Of a DNA stretch of 64,000 nt, positions 10,471 through 21,867 are shown piece by piece. The DNA is taken from NCBI GenBank assembly GCA_049999805.1, contig JBNGIO010006013.1:102336-166335 (forward strand). Direction: 5' to 3'. Made by a program: the position numbers and the translations under genes. The notes beneath the pieces are model-generated. The model searched no databases. It had not been told where the DNA came from and saw nothing but the letters and a program-made list of their open reading frames with translations. The number at the start of each line of letters is the position of its first letter. Position 1 is the stretch's first letter. Origin of the DNA: Folioceros fuciformis. Taxonomy: Eukaryota; Anthocerotophyta; Anthocerotopsida; Anthocerotales.

Positions 10471-11850
10471 TCAGACTCCCATAACCGCTCTCCTCCTCTT
10501 CGCCACGGGAGGGGAGGCTGGGGCCGACTGAAGACCAAGATCTGGAACAAGGAAGGCATCGTCAAGCAATTCTGGGACCAGAGCCATATCCTGCTTCCCT
10601 TTGCCTTTAAGAGTGCCGTTCACTCTACCCGGCCTACTGGACAGTCCTGAGGCAGCAGTAGACAGCTGCGGGACTTCGTGAAGAGATTCGGCATACAACT
10701 GCTCATCGAAGAGGCTAAGATCTGCGGTCCAGTCGAGGTCTCGAAGATTTGGCACATCGGCCTGCACAAAAACAACAGACACCGAAACACACAGAAAAAC
10801 CCGATTCCTTAAGAAACCTTCAGTCAGCGCAGAAACCCGTCCTAAAATCGCATGATATCTGAGAGAAAGAATGGACGTCCACGGACGATAGGAAAGCAAG
10901 TTATTCAAGGCGTGGGGCAGCAGAAAACGGGAAGGGAGACACCTACCTTGGATGAGCAAACGTCTCCTAAACTGTAACCATCTGCCAGCTCCGGTATGTT
11001 AAGCAGCTCCTCCACATGCCAGCCAGGCACACCCTCGATGAGGTACTCGGATATGCTGCTCCTTCTAGCAACACCTCCATTCCCGCCCTGGCCGTACAGC
11101 TGGCCGTAGGAAAGGGCAGAATAGGCGGGCCTCGAAAGAGACCCACAAGTCCCGCCACCACCACCGCCGCCAACAACGACGGCAGTCCTACCCGTGGAAA
11201 CCCCGCTACCAGCCGGCTGCGGAGCAGGAGGCGGAGCAGGCGGCGGCAGCGACGCCTTGGGCAATTGGTACATCTTTCCACCGGTCACTGACGGACTCGT
11301 AACGGCTACAGGCAGAAGAGGCAAAGAATGGGAGTGCGACTGCGAGTGCGACTGGGAATGAGAGTGCGACTGGGAGTGCGAGTGGGAATGCACTGCATCC
11401 TCCTGAACTGCGTCCCCGGGCCTCACCTCGCCCCGTATGGCCTCCAAGGCAACTCTGGTCCCGGGCACCAGGAACCGCTGGTGGTTGGACGAGAGGTGGT
11501 TCGCGGAGTGGATAGACACATCGCACTCCCGACACAAGAGCGCACGATCCTCCAGGCAGAAGAAGAAGCCATTCTTTTCCTGCACACCAGCCCACACCAG
11601 CGTAAGCTTCCGCTACTACAGACGTAGCCCATCACCACAAACAGAAACTCGTCCCCACGTGCACCACCTGGCAAATGTCGCAGCGAGGCGAGTCTCCGAC
11701 GTTCCCGAGCAACGACACCCGGTGATGCTTATTGGCCAACTTGTTGGCCGCATGCACCCGCAGGTCGCAGTCCACGCAGAGCGCGGCCTCGTCCGCGCAG
11801 CACATCACCGAGGCCGGAGCCCGCTCGCACACATCGCACTGCACTCGCAT
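10471..11850 (-). CDS. Double B-box zinc finger transcription factor (BBX24/25-like, group IV)
   Basis: Three exons, 11850-11668, 11579-10947 and 10761-10471, joined by phase-0 GT-AG introns, give 368 residues. Residues about 1-45 form B-box 1 ([12 protein letters not shown], then [12 protein letters not shown] and [10 protein letters not shown]). Residues about 55-95 form B-box 2, split by intron 1 after CDICQ and resumed at [20 protein letters not shown]. There is no CCT domain, which places it with BBX20-25 of Arabidopsis, regulators of light signalling that bind HY5 and COP1 in that family. The C-terminal part has the DLDW...LFDEQLY and EVPQL segments seen in STO-type proteins. A low-complexity run of His-Ser and Gln-Ser dipeptides follows B-box 2 and a Gly run lies further on. 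The start is the ATG just ahead of the first zinc ligands. The upstream frame stays open to 12411, but I treat that part as 5' leader. Confidence 0.93.
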
Positions 11851-12317
11851 CTTGTCCCGTGTCCTGCCGCGGCCTGGCGAAGCAGCCGCATCCGCGACGG
11901 ATCCAAGCCCTCCTCCCCTCCCTTGCGTCGCTTGCCTTCCCACCTCCTTGCCCTCCTCCACACCCTTGTCGCCTCCACGAGTGGCTGAGGCTGGAGAGCT
12001 CGCCGAAGCCGCAGAGCAAAAGGGTTGGCTGGAGTGCCGGCGGGAGCAGATGGCCGTGAGTGGATGTGCGGAATGCGGTAGGTAGGCGTGCACGGAACGG
12101 GAGCGACCTCCGGGCGCCGAGCCCAGGCACCGACCGACGGTCGCCAGGCTCGTGACAGCAAATATCCAGACACCCGGGCCACAAAACAGGATGGGCCAAG
12201 CCTCCAGCGGGCAAGTCTCCCGCCTCCCCGTCTCCAGGGTGCAGATTGTGAGCCGGTGTCCGAGACCCTGGTCCCATCGAGCCCCGGCCCCCTGACGTCC
12301 GGGCAGCCGGGGGCGGG

Positions 12318-12323
12318 CACGTG
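12318..12323. promoter_or_regulatory. G-box (CACGTG) upstream of the B-box gene
   Basis: A perfect CACGTG lies about 470 bp upstream of the B-box start codon, and a second is at 12899-12904. In plants G-boxes bind HY5 and PIF-type bZIP and bHLH factors, which fits a light-regulated BBX gene. Whether this copy lies in promoter or leader is unknown because the transcription start is not visible. Confidence 0.4.
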
Positions 12324-12329
12324 CTGGTG

Positions 12330-13600
12330 ACACCTCCCCGCTCTGACCGCCAGGTGCCGGCCCGACCCGGGCCGATTTTTGCAGATATGTAACATTAAAA
12401 TTTTGGAGCAAAGGGAAGGGGCACGGTCACGGTGAATACTGAGCTGGAGTGGCAGACACCAGAATGAAGGCGGCAAAAGACGTTTCCTGTCGCGTAGCGA
12501 GGGGAGAGGGTTTCGCGCCTCCGGCGCCGTGAGGGAGACTAACCCGCTGCTCCCACGACGGGCGATTCGTGTTGCGGGGACCCCCGCTCCCTCGGCGCGC
12601 TGCTCTGATCTTCTCTCCCACGGCTGTCAAGATCGGCTCAAGCCGATCGGAGAATCCGAGCTCTGCGATATGGGCTAAGACGAAATCGCCTCCTCAACAG
12701 GGGTTTTCGACTTTCCTGCGCTCTTCGTTCTTCGTTTACCGTGTCAGCAGAGAGCTTCCCTGTGCTGTTTATATTAAACCATTCGTTGCTGTGCTTTCCC
12801 GTGCTGTTTTTTTATGCATTCACAGTGTCAGAGGCAGAGCAGTGGAGCGGCGGGAAACCAGAATGGGAATGGCTGGGAGGCTGGAGCATATCAGCCGGCA
12901 CGTGCAAGCCAGCCTGCTGGAGCTTCTCCTCATCCACTCCTTATCATCACATCAGGGCCGGGTTGCGAGGGACTGGACTACCGTAGGTCCGTAGGCTCAA
13001 GGGGACCAGCGCACTGTGCAGTAAAGCATCGGCAGGCTCCACCCCGGGCGTGCTGAAAAGGACACGCTCTTCCCCTGGCACCGCTTACGTGCATATTAAA
13101 CCGGGGCTCGCTCTCCTACAGCTGGCTCTCCTCATTTCCACCCTGTCCAGAAGCTTCCGGCGCACTTTCTTCCGTCTCGCTTCGATTCATCAGCTCAGCC
13201 CTTTTCACATGGCCTATCTTCCCTTTGCTTTTGTGCGACATCTGAACGAACGCTATCCACCTCTGTTATGTACATACCCCTTTTATGTCTTCTATTCGAA
13301 TCTCAAGTAGGTACTGTCCCTAGCGTGCCGTCTTCGGCAGGTAACTCAAACTTTCTTTCTAGCCTGCATAGGATTCTCTCCTCTACTGTGGTTGATACTT
13401 GGTGATGTCTCTACTCTGGTTGATACTTGGTGATGTTTAATGTGATAAACCTTCTCCACATTCAAATATTTTGCAACATCTTGCCCCACATCCTTGCCAA
13501 ACATAAGTACTACAAGTTTCTCCTTGGCACTGTCAAGCGAGCCATATGAATACTCCATACCTCCTCATGATTTCCAACCCTAGCATATACAAAGATCCCA
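12330..13600. other. Intergenic DNA upstream of the B-box gene
   Basis: It contains the likely promoter and leader of the minus-strand B-box gene and GC-rich DNA with chance open frames (for example 12569-12994 plus) that carry no recognisable domain. 13320-13560 is AT-rich and leads into the copia fragment. Confidence 0.35.
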
Positions 13601-13611
13601 TTAAACTATAG

Positions 13612-13722
13612 CAACTACAAGATTTGTTCTATGAGATTTATCAATATGCCAAACTTACTTAACCAACTACAAGATTTGTTCTATGAGATTTATCAATATG
13701 CCAAACTTACTTAACCAACTAC
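13612..13722. repeat. Tandem duplication, 52-bp unit
   Basis: The segment from 'CAACTACAAGATTTGTTC' to 'CTTACTTAAC' occurs twice with a 52-base period, directly at the edge of the integrase remnant. The two copies look identical. Confidence 0.88.
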
Positions 13723-14560
13723 CGTTCAAGAACCCTACACCTACTTGTGCACCTCATCTTTTAGAAGTTATCCATTCAGATATATGCGGACCCATCAGCA
13801 CTACCTCTTTGAGTGGCCACTCTTCATTAGTTTTCTGTTTGAGTGGAGTAGGTATTGCCATATCTATTTCCTTCGTCATAAGGATAAAGCTCTTGCTCGC
13901 TTCTAAGAGTTTCTCTTATTCGTTGAAAGAAAGACAAGTTTCCGACTTGTCACCCTACATACAGACAACGGAGATGAGTACACTAGTCAAGCTTTCAAAA
14001 ACTTTTATCTATCCAAGGGAGTTCATTGCTAGTTAGCCGTGCCTTACACTCCTTCCTAAAACCCTTTTGCTGAATATATGCATCATTCTCTTCTTGAGAT
14101 CTCCTGCTTTTTGCTCAAATTGCCATCTCTCTCCAAGGGTTTTTGGGCTGAGGTTGTTTCTACTTCCATATACCTAAAAAATAGACTCCTCACTAAAGAA
14201 CTTCCCTACACCACTCCTTATAAATGATGGTGTGGTTGTACACCATGGGTCTCTCACCTTTGTATCTTTAGTAGTCCTGCTTTTGCATATATCCCAGATG
14301 CAACAAGAGAAAAATGGGATGCCAAAGCCAACAATTTGCTGTTCATCGATGAAGGTAAAGCCTATAAGCTCTTCAACCCCCTCACTAGAGAGCTAACTTT
14401 CTCTCGTAGCGTGCATTTTAATGAATCCTATATTTTCCATTGCTACTTTTGTGGTTCCTCTACTTCTTAACCTCTCCTTGCACCTAACATACATGGTCAC
14501 TCTCTCTATCAAGCCCCTCTTGCTTTTGAGGGGGCCACCATACACGAAGATAAAGATATC
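13683..14560 (+). pseudogene. copia integrase remnant (second, unrelated copy)
   Basis: The plus strand carries the integrase core of a Ty1/copia element: LLEVIHSDICGPI, then SLSGH, then after frame changes the LHTDNG-like and EYTSQAF words near 13970, a PYTPSQNP-like region near 14050, GFWAEVVSTSIYL and the C-terminal VHFNESYIFH. Frameshifts and stops interrupt it at least four times. No LTR or reverse transcriptase is seen next to it, and 14560-14830 holds only AT-rich DNA. It represents the pol segment that is missing from the element at 426-3379 but seems too diverged to be its counterpart. Confidence 0.82.
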
Positions 14561-14834
14561 CATATCCAATGATTAGTAAGGAATCTTACTTCGGAATTGG
14601 CTTAGCGACTCTAGCCGAAGAGGCTTAGTAGAAGTATCCTTCAAGGGGACTACTGTAAGCTTCTTTTGGATCAGCTTCAAGGGGAAGTGTAACGACAACA
14701 AAGGATCTAATATGATGCTGATAGATCTAAAGTTACGATTTAATTATGTAATATAATTCAATCACCTATGAAGCCTCTGAAACTAAATGTTAATTTAAAG
14801 TAATAGGAATGATGTTCTCCCTCTGTTTTTTTAG

Positions 14835-15010
14835 TGGTGGCCTTCTTTCATCAATGCATATCCATTGCTTTGTAAAGAGCATTGGCTAATGCAGTTTTTA
14901 GAATAGGACCAAGTGTAGATCAAGCGGCCTCCTCACCTCCGGTGGTAAACAGGTCTTTGTTATTCCACATCATTACATTTTGGGAGCATCATTACATTTT
15001 GGGAGCAATA
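14835..15010 (-). repeat. Dispersed repeat family, copy C (inverted relative to copy B)
   Basis: The reverse complement matches about 56560-56765, including 'GCATTGGC(C/T)AATGC' and a 'TTTTGTTATTC...ATTTTGGGAG' segment. In both places the 'CATNATTNCATTTTGGGAG'-like word is tandemly doubled. 15010-15430 is otherwise featureless AT-rich DNA. Confidence 0.7.
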
Positions 15011-15477
15011 GACAATTTTCAAGACTGATGTTAGAAGGGGCTTCCTTCTCCAATCTTTGGAGTAGATGGAACTTTTCATCTTTTGTTTTTTCAATAATAA
15101 AAAAAACCCTAATAATTTATAATTTAATACCCTAAAATACAATAATAAAAAAATAGTATAATTTGTAGCAGGTGGTTGTGTCCACATCCCCTGTTACAGT
15201 ATTATTTGTAGGAGGTAGTCGTGTCCACATTCCGTGTTACGCATCCGCCCCCTCATTATGTCCACTTAATCTGAGCACGGAAAATAAATTTACTCAACTA
15301 CGGGTCCAAGTTACCATTGACTCAGTAAGACAGTAGGAAGGTGTGTGCCATTGGAAGTACCTTTTGAAAGACCTCTTGGATGCGGTTCGACAAAGGGCCT
15401 ACTGAGTTCGTCTAAGACTACCTGGGCACATTGTATCCTAAAAGTGCAAAACGAGATCACGTTCCGTTTGTTTGCAG

Positions 15478-18400
15478 CTACTTCCGAATCATGTTCCTGA
15501 AGTCTTCGTTTGACTTGGGGGGTGAATCATCCGCAGGCTTCCCTTTACCAGCACTCCAACCCAGGGGTCTGATTACTGCGCGAGGGACTGCAAACGTATT
15601 GCTGCCCTTGAGCTCAACATGGCCTCCTCGTCGGTGGCCCACGATGTTACTAGCCCCACGGCCCCTCACACCAAACAAAGACGGAGCATCCTCACTCTCC
15701 TCCTTCCCAGGCCGGCCTAGAAAGCCACCACGCCTCTCACGACCACCTCTGCCAGCTCCAGATCCTGTTCCACCCCGACCATCCATGTCAAACGCCATGT
15801 TTGCCATTCTCACCGAGCAGATACTTGCCACAATCTCACAACCTGACCTTTCTCCTTTGGATTGGAGCGTGCAATACTGATCCGCCGTCCCATAAACTGC
15901 TCTCCGTCTTTTGCAATGGCAGACGATACATAGTCATCAGTCTCGAACTCCACATATGCAAATCCCTGACGCAAAGTCGAGCGAGGGTCATTCCAACCGC
16001 CTGAGGAGACCGAACTCTCAGGAACTCATGAAACGAGGTCCTGCTCCTTACCCGGGACCTTCCCGTGCTCTTGTCCTTAATAAGCCGAACATCCTTCACA
16101 CCTCCGCTGGACGCAAAGAACTCTTTCAAATCCTCCTTCCCCGTCTGCAACGTCAACAACACAGGCAGGTGATGTGGTGGGACTGCATGGTGCCATAGAC
16201 GACGACAACACCCTCCTCTAATCCAGCAAGCTCAGTGGCAAAGACTCTAGCACTCTCCACCATCTTACCCACCTCAAATCGGAGGTTTTTGACAAACACA
16301 ACGCACTGCTCTATACCATCCGCAACGTCTGCAGAGGACACTTTTTGTTTTCCAGTGTTGGCGGCAGCCGTTTCCTGCTCCCCTGATCCCAGCTCCTCGC
16401 CACCCATCACAATGTCCTGCTGCTTCGATGCATTATTACCCTTGCTATTGTCTGCTCCGTCGACAGTTTCACGTTTGGCAATTTTAGGACGCTTCTTAGG
16501 GACAGTATCTTTCTTGAGAACAGTTTCTCGATAGCCGGGTCCACGTTTCCGTTTTGCGGCATCCGCCCCTGAATTGCTTGCAGGAGATTTCTTGCCTAGT
16601 GCCAACTTCCCATCGGTGTAGCCGTCCTTAACTCGTTGATGCAGTGCTGCGGCTTTAGATTCTTGTTGAGATAACATTGCCTTCACTTCATTGACACGAG
16701 GTCCTACCTGTATATCCCAGGAAAAATCCATCCAACATGAGAAGTCCTGACAGTTCTGGCATTTTCTCAAACTGAAACAAGGGAAAAAAGTTTACACCTT
16801 CAGCAGTGCTCTGTCATAGTCCTCCAAGGAGCCATGCTCTCGCTCAAAACGCAGCCACGCATCACACAAAATCTGGTCAAGAGCACTGAATATGTGTGAT
16901 CAGCTCAGACTGGGCAACATAGCTTAAAGCTATCAAAAGCTGGGGGCACCCCATCTCGCTGGCCATGACTACTACAGGCAACTGTTCATAAAAACAGTTC
17001 AAACATACTGCATGTCACTAACCTCAGTTCCCTGATTTTCAAACCGTCTGCTGTAGCACCTTTTGTAAATTGCCCTTGCTTCCTCCAGATTATTCAAGGC
17101 AATCTCCATGGCAATGTACCCTTGCCAAGCTTCAACCATCCGGCCACTGCTTGACAAGAGATATCAAGGATCATCACAGAACCCATCAGTCACCCACATA
17201 ATTTTCACGAGACTGCAGCATCTCATTAGCTTAAGTGGTTACTTTCCAGCTTCAGCCACAGACCTGGATTTCAACAAACTTTCCCATACTCCACGAGCTG
17301 CAGCCAAATCCTTGTTTGCCCTTGCTTCCACATCTGCCCAATAAACATGGACTTGCAGCAAGCGATCCCAAAGTTCCGGATAAGGGGATAGAAAGCTCAC
17401 AGAGCGCTGCACCACATCAACAGCTGCGTCAACTTCCCACAGCCTCGTGCCGGTAAATTCCGAGTGTCATGTTTAAGATGAAGGATTAACTTACTTCAAA
17501 TATTTCACGCAACATTGCCACATCATGATGGCTGGGTGACGCTTTCATCATTTGCCGCCGTAGTCCATCAGCACGTGTTAAAAACAAATCCAGATGCTGC
17601 ACACAAAAACACAGCAATAAATTGAGGCCATTCTAACCCACCAGCCTCATGGTAACATCTCTCCAACATCATAAGCGCACCTAGCTGCAATGCAGATCAA
17701 GAAGGCAATACCACTAGTGGAGATTCAAATGAAATTTGCACGCACTGTTCAAAAACCTGCACAAAAAGTAAGGCATAAGCATCTGTACAACAAGAACTTA
17801 CACGAAGACATCGCATGTAAGCCTAATTATGTACACCAGACCCAGCGTCATGACCATGTTTCGTGCTGACAAACAGGAATCATACTGAAGATATCTGAGT
17901 CTCTGGAAAAGAGTGACGCTCCAGAGCTAAGAGGTACTTGCTCCATAACGTGCTCACCCATGGGCAATTGCGCACAGCCCTAGCATATACAGATATGATG
18001 ATTGACGCAACCTGCAAATGTCGCACAGCGACTAGGGTTCATAAGCGAAGCACACGGTTCACAAAGTGTTTTACCAAATAAAAATGTAATCTAGCACATT
18101 CAGCTGAATGTGCTACATTCTTTGTCCTACAACAGTTTACGGTGAAGTCTGTAGCATAAATCGGTGCCTCTTCCTTTTTTTCCGTGGACAAAGCCTCATG
18201 CAACAGTCAAGTCCAGCAGTACCTTCAGGTTGGTCTCCAAGTACTCTGTATATTTCGTCCATAGTTCGGCAGTCACTGGAAACACTGCCAGGGCCCTTTC
18301 ATAGAGGATTTGCACGCGTGATGGGTCACAATCGCCATTTTCTTCTGCCACGATGTATTCCTGGATATGCCGACCAAATGGATCATCATGAGATCTCCAA

Positions 18401-19837
18401 ACTCTCAACACAGATAGCCCTCAGAGACGTAAGGGCAGCAATTCCCCTGCTGAAATGTATTAAAAGGAGACAGTGAATAAGAGCAACATCTAGTCTGTAC
18501 CATGAAATCCTTTAGGAGCTCTCCATCTGCAAGCTTCCTATCAGCCACCCTTTCCTCAAAGGGTTGACGACTCTCCAACACCTGGGCAGCCTTTTTATAT
18601 GCAATCACCACACTGGACGGAACACCAGATAGTTCATCACCGTCAGCCCCGACGACATTCCCTTGTTCCTGCTCCCATGCTTTATACTCCTCAAGTGTCT
18701 CTTCATGGTTGGCTAAAGGAACTGTAAGCTCACGATGAAATAGGCTCCGAACACACTCTGTCTGCTTCAACTTCACCTGTCATTCCAGGCAAAAAAAATA
18801 AACAGCGTGCATCTAGGATAACAGAGTTGTTGCGGAGGTGTTGGCAGAAAGATGTGACCAATTTGTCATACCTCCGCACTGCAGTCAGCTAATGCCAGCA
18901 AGACAGCCTGCTCAAATTCACGATAGGCTCCCCAAACTTTCACACCCTCCGTAATATGAAGACCTGCGGCACTAAGAGCCCGTTCAAACAGTTTCCTCAT
19001 TTTTGTGAGGCCCTCTTGAGAGCATTGTGCCACACTCACATCGTGCTCCTCCACAAAGTCTAAGTATTGCAGCCATAAGGGTGTAGACTGCATGACATCC
19101 CAAAATATTCCTTTAATACGGACACGAACATGAGCAGAAACAAATCTACAGAAGGAGCTGTCTCACATTGTAAAATAATTCAAACAGCCTGCTAGCTATC
19201 GCATCCCAGAAAGCAAATAGCAAAGATCAGCACCAGATACTCTGAAACGCCTCGTTCATACAAAGCTTCCACTGCCAAGAAATCTTCGGGGCTGCAGGAA
19301 ATTTCAAACAGGATGAGGAAGGTTATTTGCGAACGTCAGACATTTAATCGCCGAGACAACCCCAGACGAAATCCCATCCATAAGCCGGGAAAGGGGCTTC
19401 TAGGACCGCACTCGGACGCAATTCGAGCTTCATCCGACGTCCACTCCAGCCACAAAGTAGGAATGAGAGGGAAACGTGCACTCATAGCCTCCCTGGCAGC
19501 CCTCAGCTTTTCCAGCAGGCCAGCTTTTCTGAGAGCGGCAATGTACTGCAACCAAGCAGGTGCGAGTCAAGCGATGTGACGGCAAAATTGCAACACACCT
19601 TAGGGAATCGCAATCCGAACACATGCTGACCTGTACGTGAGCCTCATAGCTAGTGGGATCTTTGCTGAGAACCGTCTCCAGCTGCTCCACCAGCTCTAGG
19701 CTGGCTTTGTCATCCTCCTGATCAGAATCATCGCTCGAATCCGCATCCGTCCCGGACTCATGCTCTCCCCCCGCCACCTTGCAGTCCAGGTCGGAGCTGG
19801 CAGCGTCCATGGAAACGTCCTTGTCCTCAGAAGCCAT
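15478..19837 (-). CDS. SART3: SART3/PRP24-like U4/U6 snRNP recycling factor
   Basis: About 16 exons run from ATG 19837 to the stop at 15478. The first exon (19837-19631) is acidic and Ser-rich. The following exons encode HAT repeats (for example LWLEWTSDEARI, PLWLQYLDFVEEHD, VQILYERALAVFP, LWTKYTEYLE, ARAVRNCPWVSTLWSKYL). A Lys-rich linker follows (16705-16400), then one RRM split over three exons (VFVKNLRFE; TGKEDLKEFF...VRLIKDK; GFAYVEFE...GRRISIARSNP). The protein ends in a Gly/Arg-rich tail and the C-terminal motif KSNEDFRNMIRK, the LSM-interaction signature of SART3 and Prp24. SART3 reanneals U4 and U6 snRNAs in the nucleus. Animal SART3 has two RRMs, and only one is evident here. The last intron (15847-15765, 83 bp) restores the frame. 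The gene lies head-to-head with the next, 141 bp apart. Confidence 0.9.
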
Positions 19838-19978
19838 CACTTACTACTGTCTCTTAACGACAAGGGCACTGCGCGGGAGTGAGAATTTGGATGGGAGGGT
19901 TTTAGCCCGTTCAACCACGTTAGGGCGCAAGAAACGATCGTTTGAGAAGAAATTCTAAGCTCAAAGATCCCACATGGA

Positions 19979-20748
19979 ATGTCGATAACGATGGCTTCCC
20001 TCCTTCAGTCCAGGTTGGTGTCCCAGCTGAATACCAGGCGTCATGCGATGGCGTTTCTTCACCGGAGGTGGTTCAAGGAGAAGGTGGCCCCGGCGCAGTA
20101 CCTGTTCAAATGGATCGACATAGACACGAGCCACATGCCTCCGCCACTGCCTTCCGACGTGCACTTCTTCGCCGACTGGAACGCTTACAGGGTAAGACGA
20201 GAAGAGATGGGCCAACCGTGCTTCATTCCATTCCAGCAAGCTGTGGGTGGTGTGTGGGCGTCCGCTTACACTGCAGTGGGTGACGGGTACAGGTGATGTG
20301 TAAGTTCCACATCGAGGACGACGAGTGGGTCGCGCGGAGCCTGCACGACGGCAGGATGCATGTGGCGGTGGTGTGGGGGCCTCACGAATGCCACCTCATC
20401 CCGGGGTGGCGGCGATACATACCTGACTTGGACCAGAAGTCGGCGGCGTACGAGATGATGCAGGACTGCGGGTTCGACACTCCCCACGATTGGATGTCTG
20501 CCATAGCCTTCCAAGCGGCACTGGCAACCCAGTCCGAGGACCCTCGGGCCCAGCCTCGCGCTTTCCTCACGGCCAACAGGCGCTTCTGGAAATTCGTCGT
20601 GAGGGAGTTCTGCCGGCAGAGCAAGGACGCGGATGTGCCAGACCTGCTCTCGGATCCAGCTCCTAATCCCCTCTTTTGCCGCCTGTTCGTGCCCACCGAG
20701 TGGGGTACGGAAGAGGTGAAGCAAGAGTGCCCTTGGGCTGTGGAGTGA
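19979..20748 (+). CDS. Conserved-looking 222-aa protein of unknown function
   Basis: Two exons, 19979-20191 and 20293-20748, joined by a 101-bp GT-AG intron in phase 0, give 222 residues. I do not recognise the family. The N terminus is short and basic (SRLVSQLNTRRHAM, then LHRRWFKEK). The body is rich in Trp and aromatic residues (FKWIDIDTSH, FADWNAYR, KFHIEDDEWVARSL, VVWGPHECHLIPGWRRY, RRFWKFVVREFC). No signal peptide, membrane segment or catalytic motif is obvious. The dense non-repetitive composition, clean splice sites and continuation of the frame across the intron support a real gene. The start is the first ATG, and a second lies four codons later. It shares a 141-bp divergent promoter region with SART3, so co-expression with a splicing factor is plausible. 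Confidence 0.75.
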
Positions 20749-21867
20749 GCTCGTGGGTTTCATCATCTGAGCTGGGATTCACACCATCCACAGATCTGTG
20801 CTGTAAGGACTCCCAGGTCGCTCTTGGTCATCGCTCCGGGTAAGTGTCTGCTTGTAATCTGATGCATTGGGCCCATACCTGCACTTGGTCGCAGAGATCA
20901 TGGAGCCGGGTTTCAAGCTGTTCAGTTAGCTTGGGCCGGGCGAGCTTCAGCTCAGGAGGAGGATCCTCCTGGCCAGAACGAAGAAGCCGGATTCGAATGG
21001 TGTCAAATTGGTTTCCTCTCCCACTGCATACCACACTACCTACATATTTTCCCTACATACCCTTAATAACATAACAAGGGCCAAAACTGAAGGACGAACT
21101 ACTTGGGGTGTGTTTGAGTTGATTGTCGGGGGTGTCGTTGTGGGGCAGGCAGCGGATGGAAGACGAGGATACGCTTATCTTTCCTAAAGTAGAGACTAGC
21201 CCCAAGTTAATCTAAGCGGGGTCCAGCAGCAACTCTGCTTGAAGTACGAACAATTCTGTAAGCTAAGGTTTTCTTTCCCATGCCTGTGTCGGGAGCAAGT
21301 ATTCCAGGGAGGAGCTCTCTGCCACAGATCATACCATCACATTATCCAGCCAGGGAATGTGGAATGCAAGATGTTTGGCAATCTACGCTACCCGTCAACA
21401 TGGAGATTTAGCATGGCCCCCTGACTTCCCAGACGCAGGCCCCCGGATGGGCTTCTCAGTGAGCGCTAGGGAATGGCTGCTCGCTCTTGCTCATGGCTCT
21501 GGTTTCTGTACACGCGAAGTCACTGTGTTCAAGACCGCTTCCGAGCTACCTACTTCAACAACACATACTCGGCCGATGTTTATTCAGAGTGTTTTTACTG
21601 TAGGAGTGTTACAATTTATTTACATATCTATCTGGCCCGTGTACAAGTCTAGTGTATCAGACAACTGGAAGGATGGTAGTCATCTTCTTCGCGTTGGCTA
21701 GCTGCTGGGCCTCCAGGCTCCTGTTAGGCTGAGCTATCTCTCAAGTCTGTCTGCACGGGCGGGATTGCTCCGGTACTTCGTACGTAAGATTATGGAATTA
21801 AGGGGGATCATGTGCTGGAATCTGCAACGACGAACCAGCAGGCCTGATTTAAACTCTGCCAGGATCC
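20749..21867. other. Intergenic region between two convergent genes
   Basis: It should contain the 3' untranslated regions of the 222-aa gene (plus) and the PEP carboxylase gene (minus). A near-palindromic 'AGGAGGAGGATCCTCCT' occurs around 20954. Open frames here are short and unconvincing. Confidence 0.4.

Noticed and set aside
11632-12411. N-terminally extended B-box protein
   Set aside because: B-box proteins of this group start a few residues before the first Cys, and the extension is Arg/Gly/Pro-rich without any known domain. Kept only as a minor observation.
12569-12994. 141-codon plus-strand open frame
   Set aside because: It lies in the probable promoter of the B-box gene, and its translation has no recognisable motif.
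15765-15850. Apparent frameshift between the RRM and the C-terminal tail of SART3
   Set aside because: A GT-AG intron from 15847 to 15765 (83 bp) joins the two frames exactly and has the usual size for this window.
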